Both the position numbers and the translations under genes were made by a program. From Alphaproteobacteria bacterium (lineage in GTDB: Bacteria; Pseudomonadota; Alphaproteobacteria; Rhodobacterales; Rhodobacteraceae), in NCBI GenBank assembly GCA_003696705.1, contig RFGD01000480.1, positions 1-17,592 on the forward strand: a stretch of DNA of 17,592 nucleotides, read 5' to 3'. Positions 14,563 to 17,592 of this stretch are shown here, piece by piece (the stretch's first letter is position 1; each line of letters begins with the position of its first letter). Under the pieces are notes generated by a model, which was not told where the DNA came from, searched no databases, and was given only the letters and a program-made list of their open reading frames with translations.

Positions 14563-14571
14563 TTATCCACA
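14563..14571 (+). promoter_or_regulatory. DnaA box (TTATCCACA) upstream of the response regulator
   Basis: A second exact match to the DnaA box consensus, 61 bases before the response-regulator ATG, in an AT-richer patch (14541-14571). Both exact matches in the window are intergenic and upstream of a gene start. A role in DnaA-linked expression is inference. Confidence 0.4.
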
Positions 14572-14632
14572 GGCTCGCGCGCCACGCCGTCTTGTGGCAT
14601 TGTTCGGTCAGGGAAGAGTAAACGGTGTATGA

Positions 14633-15295
14633 ATGAGTGGCTCCGGAAAAATCACGGTGGCCATCGTCGACGATCATGAGATCGTCCGGCGTGGGCTTGC
14701 CAACGTCCTCGAGGGCGAAACCGACATCGAGATCGTGCTCGAGGCCGATACCGCTGGCGACGCCATCCGCAAGGTGCCGGCGGCGGGGCCAGATGTCCTT
14801 GTCCTGGATCTAGGGATTCCCGACGGGGGCGAGAGCGTCCTTTCGGCGCTTGCCAGGAAGGTCGGCGCGCCGAAATGCGTGGTCTTCACAGCGACGGATG
14901 ACCCGAGGGTCGCGCTTCGCGTGATGCGGCTTGGCGCGGCGGGCTTCGTCCTGAAGGGGCTCGGCGCGAACGAGATCGCGACCGCGATCCGCGCCGTCGC
15001 GAAGGGCGAAAGCTATGTCTCGCCGGCCTTCGCCGGGCGCCTTGTCGCCGCGGCCCAGGGGCAGGAGAGCGCCGAGAAGCCGGCGGCGGGCCTGACCCAC
15101 CGGGAGCTTCAGATCATCACCGAGGTCGCCAAGGGCCGAACCAACCGGGAAATAGGCGAGATCCTCAACATCAGCGAGAAGACCGTGAAGCACTACATGA
15201 CGAGCCTCATGCAGAAGCTCGGCGTGACGAACCGCGTGGCCGCGGTCCTGGCCTATCGCAAGATCTACGGCGACGACGACACCCAGCAGCACTGA
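14633..15295 (+). CDS. NarL/LuxR-family DNA-binding response regulator
   Basis: 220-residue two-domain response regulator. The receiver domain (about 6-122) has acidic pair D13-D14, phosphoacceptor D59 in VLDLGIPDGG, T86 in FTATDD and K108 in VLKGLG, so the phosphorylation site is complete. A short linker leads to a LuxR-type helix-turn-helix at about 153-212, with LTHRELQIITEVAKGRTNRE and ISEKTVKHYMTSLMQKLGV. It should activate or repress genes when phosphorylated by a HisKA_3-type kinase. The ATG at 14633 is the first in-frame start; AGGGAAGAG about 15 bases upstream is only a loosely spaced ribosome site. It converges on a histidine kinase of the matching class, 42 bases away, a likely partner. 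Confidence 0.93.
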   Translation: MSGSGKITVAIVDDHEIVRRGLANVLEGETDIEIVLEADTAGDAIRKVPAAGPDVLVLDLGIPDGGESVLSALARKVGAPKCVVFTATDDPRVALRVMRLGAAGFVLKGLGANEIATAIRAVAKGESYVSPAFAGRLVAAAQGQESAEKPAAGLTHRELQIITEVAKGRTNREIGEILNISEKTVKHYMTSLMQKLGVTNRVAAVLAYRKIYGDDDTQQH

Positions 15296-15337
15296 GCCGC
15301 GAGGTGCCGACAGGCGGTCCGGGCACGCCGCGGGACG

Positions 15338-16777
15338 TCAGGCGGCCGAGGAGCGCCGCTTCCCCGATTCCGCCTTGCCGCCCGAGGCAGGTATCGTGAC
15401 TTCGACCACCGTGCCGCTTCCGGGGCGGCTGAAGATCTCGAGACGGCCGCCGACCTCTTCGATGCGCATGCGCATGCCGTCAAGACCGATCCCGCCCGAC
15501 CGCGCATCCTTGATCCCCGGCCCGTTGTCACCGATCTCGACGCGGACGGCACCACCATCGATCGCCCGGACCCGCACCCACTGGCGCGCCTGCGGCGCGT
15601 GCTTCGTCGCGTTCGTCAGCGCTTCCCCCACCACGGCGGCCAGCGCGCCGGCCTGTTCGGGGGGCAGCGCTTCGAGCATCTCGACACCGTCACGATCCAC
15701 ATTGATGCCGAAGCGGCCCTCGTGCGCCTCGATCGCCTCTGCGACGGCGGTGCCGCCCCTGCCCTCGCGCCCGCGGGTCGCCAGGAACAGCCCGTGCGAA
15801 ATGGCCCTGAGATCGTCGAGCGCACCGGCCGCCGCCGCGCGCAGCTCTTCGACGAGCCGGCGCGCCTCTTCGCCCGAGGCCTTCTCGTTGCCCATCCGCT
15901 TGATCGCCTCGATGTTGAACAGGATGGCCGTCAGCAACTGCGCCGGCCCGTCGTGCAGCTCGAGACCAAGCCGCCGCTGGATGCGTTCCTCGATCTGGCC
16001 AAGATCCGCGCGCGCGGCCCGGATGTCGGCGGCAAGGGCCTCGTTGTGGGCGCGCAGGGCCTCTTGCTCCTCTCGCATGAGGGCAAGGCGGCGCTCTTGC
16101 CGGCGGATGGTCATGTCCCCGCCGCGAACGATCACCAGAAGGATCACGAAGACGGCAAGGCCGACGCTTCCCGTGACGGACCACGTCCGCCAGGCCGCGT
16201 CGGCCAGCGCTTCGCGCAGGACCGTCGCATCCTCGTAGAACTCTCCAACCGCGACGACGGCCCCCGTCTTTCGATCCCGAAGGGGCACGTAGACCTCGTA
16301 GAGCGGCATGCCGAGCGCGCGCTCGTGGACATTCTCCTCGTCGTCAAGCTGGTCGTAATAGGCGCCGATGTGCCCGGCCAGCGCCTCGGCGATTTCACCG
16401 GTGTCGAACTTCCGCCCGATCAGGTCCGAATCGGTCGCAAAGAGAATCGTTCCGTCCGGCGCCCAGAGCTTGATGGACCGAACGTGACGACGAAGGGCCG
16501 AATCGCTGGCGACTGTTTCCAGAATCGCCCGCTGTTCGGGGGTCAGCCGATCGCCCGGTGCCAGACCCTGGACCGCCGGCTCGAGGAAGCTCGTCATGTA
16601 GAGCGCCGCCGATTCGGAGTTCCGGACAAGCACCAGGTCGGATACCTGCCTGCCTACCCAAATACCAAGAAAAATCGTTGCCAGTGAAAGTGTTACCGCC
16701 GTCGCAAGGACAAACCTGAAGGTCAGGCCGCCAAGGCGGAAGCGCGCGGGTTCTTCAGACTTTGATCCAATATCCAT
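15338..16777 (-). CDS. membrane sensor histidine kinase, HisKA_3 class (NarX/LiaS-like)
   Basis: 479-residue inner-membrane kinase. A first membrane helix (about 20-42) and a second (about 200-218) enclose a periplasmic sensor domain of roughly 155 residues, which includes IKLWAPDGTILFATDSDLIG and PLYEVYVPLRD, similar to dCache/PAS-like folds. A coiled-coil region (222-270) leads to the HisKA_3 motif RLGLELHDGPAQLL with H275. The ATPase domain has GEALTNATKHA (N389), GDNGPG (D417) and GGIGLDGMRMR (428-438). All kinase motifs are intact. This class pairs with NarL/LuxR regulators, and one lies convergently next to it. The signal is unknown. The ATG at 16777 puts the first helix at the expected distance. 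Confidence 0.92.
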   Translation of the reverse strand: MDIGSKSEEPARFRLGGLTFRFVLATAVTLSLATIFLGIWVGRQVSDLVLVRNSESAALYMTSFLEPAVQGLAPGDRLTPEQRAILETVASDSALRRHVRSIKLWAPDGTILFATDSDLIGRKFDTGEIAEALAGHIGAYYDQLDDEENVHERALGMPLYEVYVPLRDRKTGAVVAVGEFYEDATVLREALADAAWRTWSVTGSVGLAVFVILLVIVRGGDMTIRRQERRLALMREEQEALRAHNEALAADIRAARADLGQIEERIQRRLGLELHDGPAQLLTAILFNIEAIKRMGNEKASGEEARRLVEELRAAAAGALDDLRAISHGLFLATRGREGRGGTAVAEAIEAHEGRFGINVDRDGVEMLEALPPEQAGALAAVVGEALTNATKHAPQARQWVRVRAIDGGAVRVEIGDNGPGIKDARSGGIGLDGMRMRIEEVGGRLEIFSRPGSGTVVEVTIPASGGKAESGKRRSSAA

Positions 16778-16808
16778 CGGCCAATCGTAGCAATTCGCTC
16801 ATCCGTTT

Positions 16809-16827
16809 GGCGAAGATTTTATTCGCC
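16809..16827. repeat. inverted repeat upstream of the histidine kinase
   Basis: GGCGAA (16809-16814) and TTCGCC (16822-16827) are separated by an AT-rich 7-base centre. It lies 32 bases before the kinase ATG and shares the GCGAA/TTCGC half-site with the palindrome at 16836-16853. It may be an operator or a leader hairpin. Confidence 0.35.
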
Positions 16828-16835
16828 CTTTGGAC

Positions 16836-16853
16836 ATTTCGTCATGGCGAAAT
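16836..16853. promoter_or_regulatory. 18-base palindrome, candidate operator
   Basis: ATTTCG (16836-16841) and CGAAAT (16848-16853) are perfect inverted arms around TCATGG. About 60 bases upstream of the histidine-kinase ATG, this is a good position for an operator overlapping the promoter. The CGAA half-site recurs in the neighbouring repeat. Confidence 0.4.
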
Positions 16854-17163
16854 TGTGTCACCGTTATGGCGGGAGTGGGGGGATCTGCGAGCTGGCCGGC
16901 TCGCCCGGCGGAAGTCGGCCGATACGGTCCAGCGCGAAGTGACCCTGTGAGTGGTGGCTGGGCCTGCTGAGGGGCAGGTCCGTTTCATGGAGGGACGTAA
17001 ACGGTGGCATCGGGGGACCTTCGCGCTGGATCCGATTTTCGCTCGGGCATCTTCAAGCGCATTTCCTGACAACATGCCTGGCGGCGCGCAACCGCGCGTT
17101 CGCCGATCCTTTTTCTTGAGCAAAGACCAGTAACGCCGCGGTTGCGGGATTGTCGATTTTCTG

Positions 17164-17178
17164 CGGGCCCTGGGCCCG
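17164..17178. repeat. GC-rich 15-base palindrome upstream of the peroxidase-like gene
   Basis: CGGGCCC-T-GGGCCCG is a perfect palindrome around one central base, 90 bases before the ATG at 17269. With a one-base centre it cannot form a full RNA hairpin but could still be a protein-binding site. In GC-rich DNA such short palindromes can also arise by chance. Confidence 0.25.
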
Positions 17179-17256
17179 ACCTGTTCGAACCGATGATTTC
17201 GGGGTGCGCAAATTTCGAAAGCACCCGCCCTCGTAGCCAGTCCGCGGCATCAAACC

Positions 17257-17264
17257 GGGGGAAG
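17257..17264 (+). promoter_or_regulatory. ribosome binding site of the peroxidase-like gene
   Basis: GGGGGAAG ends 4 bases before the ATG at 17269. It supports this ATG as the true start of the partial gene. Confidence 0.5.
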
Positions 17265-17268
17265 ACCT

Positions 17269-17592
17269 ATGATCAAACTTGGACGCGTCGACCTGAATTA
17301 CCTTCTGGAACAGGTCAACATCCTGAACGACTACACCAAGCTGCGTTCGGCCATCGACCCGAACGGCGTGCGCGAGGTGTCGGGTTCCAACAACAACCTT
17401 GCCGGCGGGTTTGCGGTGCAGCCCGACGGCACGCTTCAGTGGAACGGCAACAACGTCCACCCCGAGTGGGGCTCGGCCGACACGCCGTTCCTTCGCCTTC
17501 TCTTCACCGACCATCCGGACCCGAGCGAGCCCGCCTATGGCGTGACCTACGACACGGTCAAGAAGATGGGCCTGCCGGACGTGAACGGCGAG
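17269..17592 (+). CDS. N-terminus of a probable secreted haem peroxidase (partial)
   Basis: The first 108 codons of a gene that leaves the right edge without a stop. The protein starts MIKLGRVDLNYLLEQVNIL without a Sec signal peptide. VREVSGSNNNLAGG followed by WGSADTPFLRLL resembles the N-terminal block of the large animal-type haem peroxidases of Rhodobacterales, in which a 'R-V-G-x-NNL' stretch and 'W-G-AD-x-x-x-PRL' precede the catalytic domain, and which often end in calcium-binding RTX repeats for type I secretion. The match is from memory of the family and no haem-ligand residues are in view, so the call is moderate. A strong GGGGGAAG ribosome site precedes it. Confidence 0.55.
   Translation, partial: MIKLGRVDLNYLLEQVNILNDYTKLRSAIDPNGVREVSGSNNNLAGGFAVQPDGTLQWNGNNVHPEWGSADTPFLRLLFTDHPDPSEPAYGVTYDTVKKMGLPDVNGE

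Larger units (their letters stand above)
16778..17268. other. 491-base gene-free region between the histidine kinase and the peroxidase-like gene
   Basis: No convincing gene is seen. Short open frames on both strands lack family resemblance and a ribosome site. The kinase-proximal end (16795-16860) is AT-richer and holds two inverted repeats, so it probably carries the kinase promoter. The right half holds a GC-rich 15-base palindrome at 17164-17178 and probably the promoter for the rightward gene. No certain -35/-10 pairs were found. Confidence 0.5.

Noticed and set aside
16951..17133. 60-codon plus-strand frame in the gene-free region
   Set aside because: No ribosome site, no family resemblance, and composition like non-coding GC-rich sequence.
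17053..17514. 153-codon minus-strand frame across the peroxidase-like start
   Set aside because: No recognised family, no good ribosome site, and it overlaps a plus-strand gene with a strong ribosome site and family-like motifs.

Overview
The window looks like chromosomal DNA of a GC-rich alphaproteobacterium, most likely a member of the Rhodobacterales. The reasons are high GC with strong third-position bias, a bacterial ALDH16-type aldehyde dehydrogenase next to deoC, short 4-base gene overlaps, and the start of a protein resembling the secreted haem peroxidases of that order. No tRNA, rRNA, insertion sequence, phage gene or CRISPR array was seen. Codon use looks even throughout, so I see no clear island.

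Layout from left to right. (1) The last 37 codons of a coiled-coil protein (+). (2) A tight leftward cluster, uvrC-pgsA-moaD-moaE, covering nucleotide excision repair, phosphatidylglycerol synthesis and molybdopterin synthase. Its 273-base upstream region is AT-rich and carries an exact DnaA box inside a stem-loop, plus several GANTC sites. (3) A long leftward series, 10856 to 3751: an APH-fold kinase, a GT2 glycosyltransferase, a small LABN membrane protein, a GT39/ArnT-like transferase, a PAP2 phosphatase, an S49 peptidase, a 61-residue zinc-ribbon membrane protein, a CaCA antiporter and a pteridine-reductase-like SDR. From GT2 down, most junctions overlap or are only a few bases apart.

(4) Divergent from the kinase is a rightward pair, deoC and an ALDH16-type double-domain aldehyde dehydrogenase. 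DeoC splits deoxyribose 5-phosphate into glyceraldehyde 3-phosphate and acetaldehyde, which the dehydrogenase could oxidise to acetate. (5) A NarL/LuxR-type response regulator (+) converges on a membrane sensor histidine kinase with a large periplasmic domain (-); they may be partners. (6) A 491-base gene-free stretch with palindromes precedes the start of a probable type I-secreted haem peroxidase that runs off the right edge.

The most system-like unit is the GT2-LABN-GT39-PAP2 module. Its parts fit a pathway that puts a sugar on a lipid carrier, flips it, transfers it to an envelope acceptor and removes a phosphate. The components are known families; the product and acceptor cannot be read from sequence. 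I do not see a clearly new defence or mobile system here.
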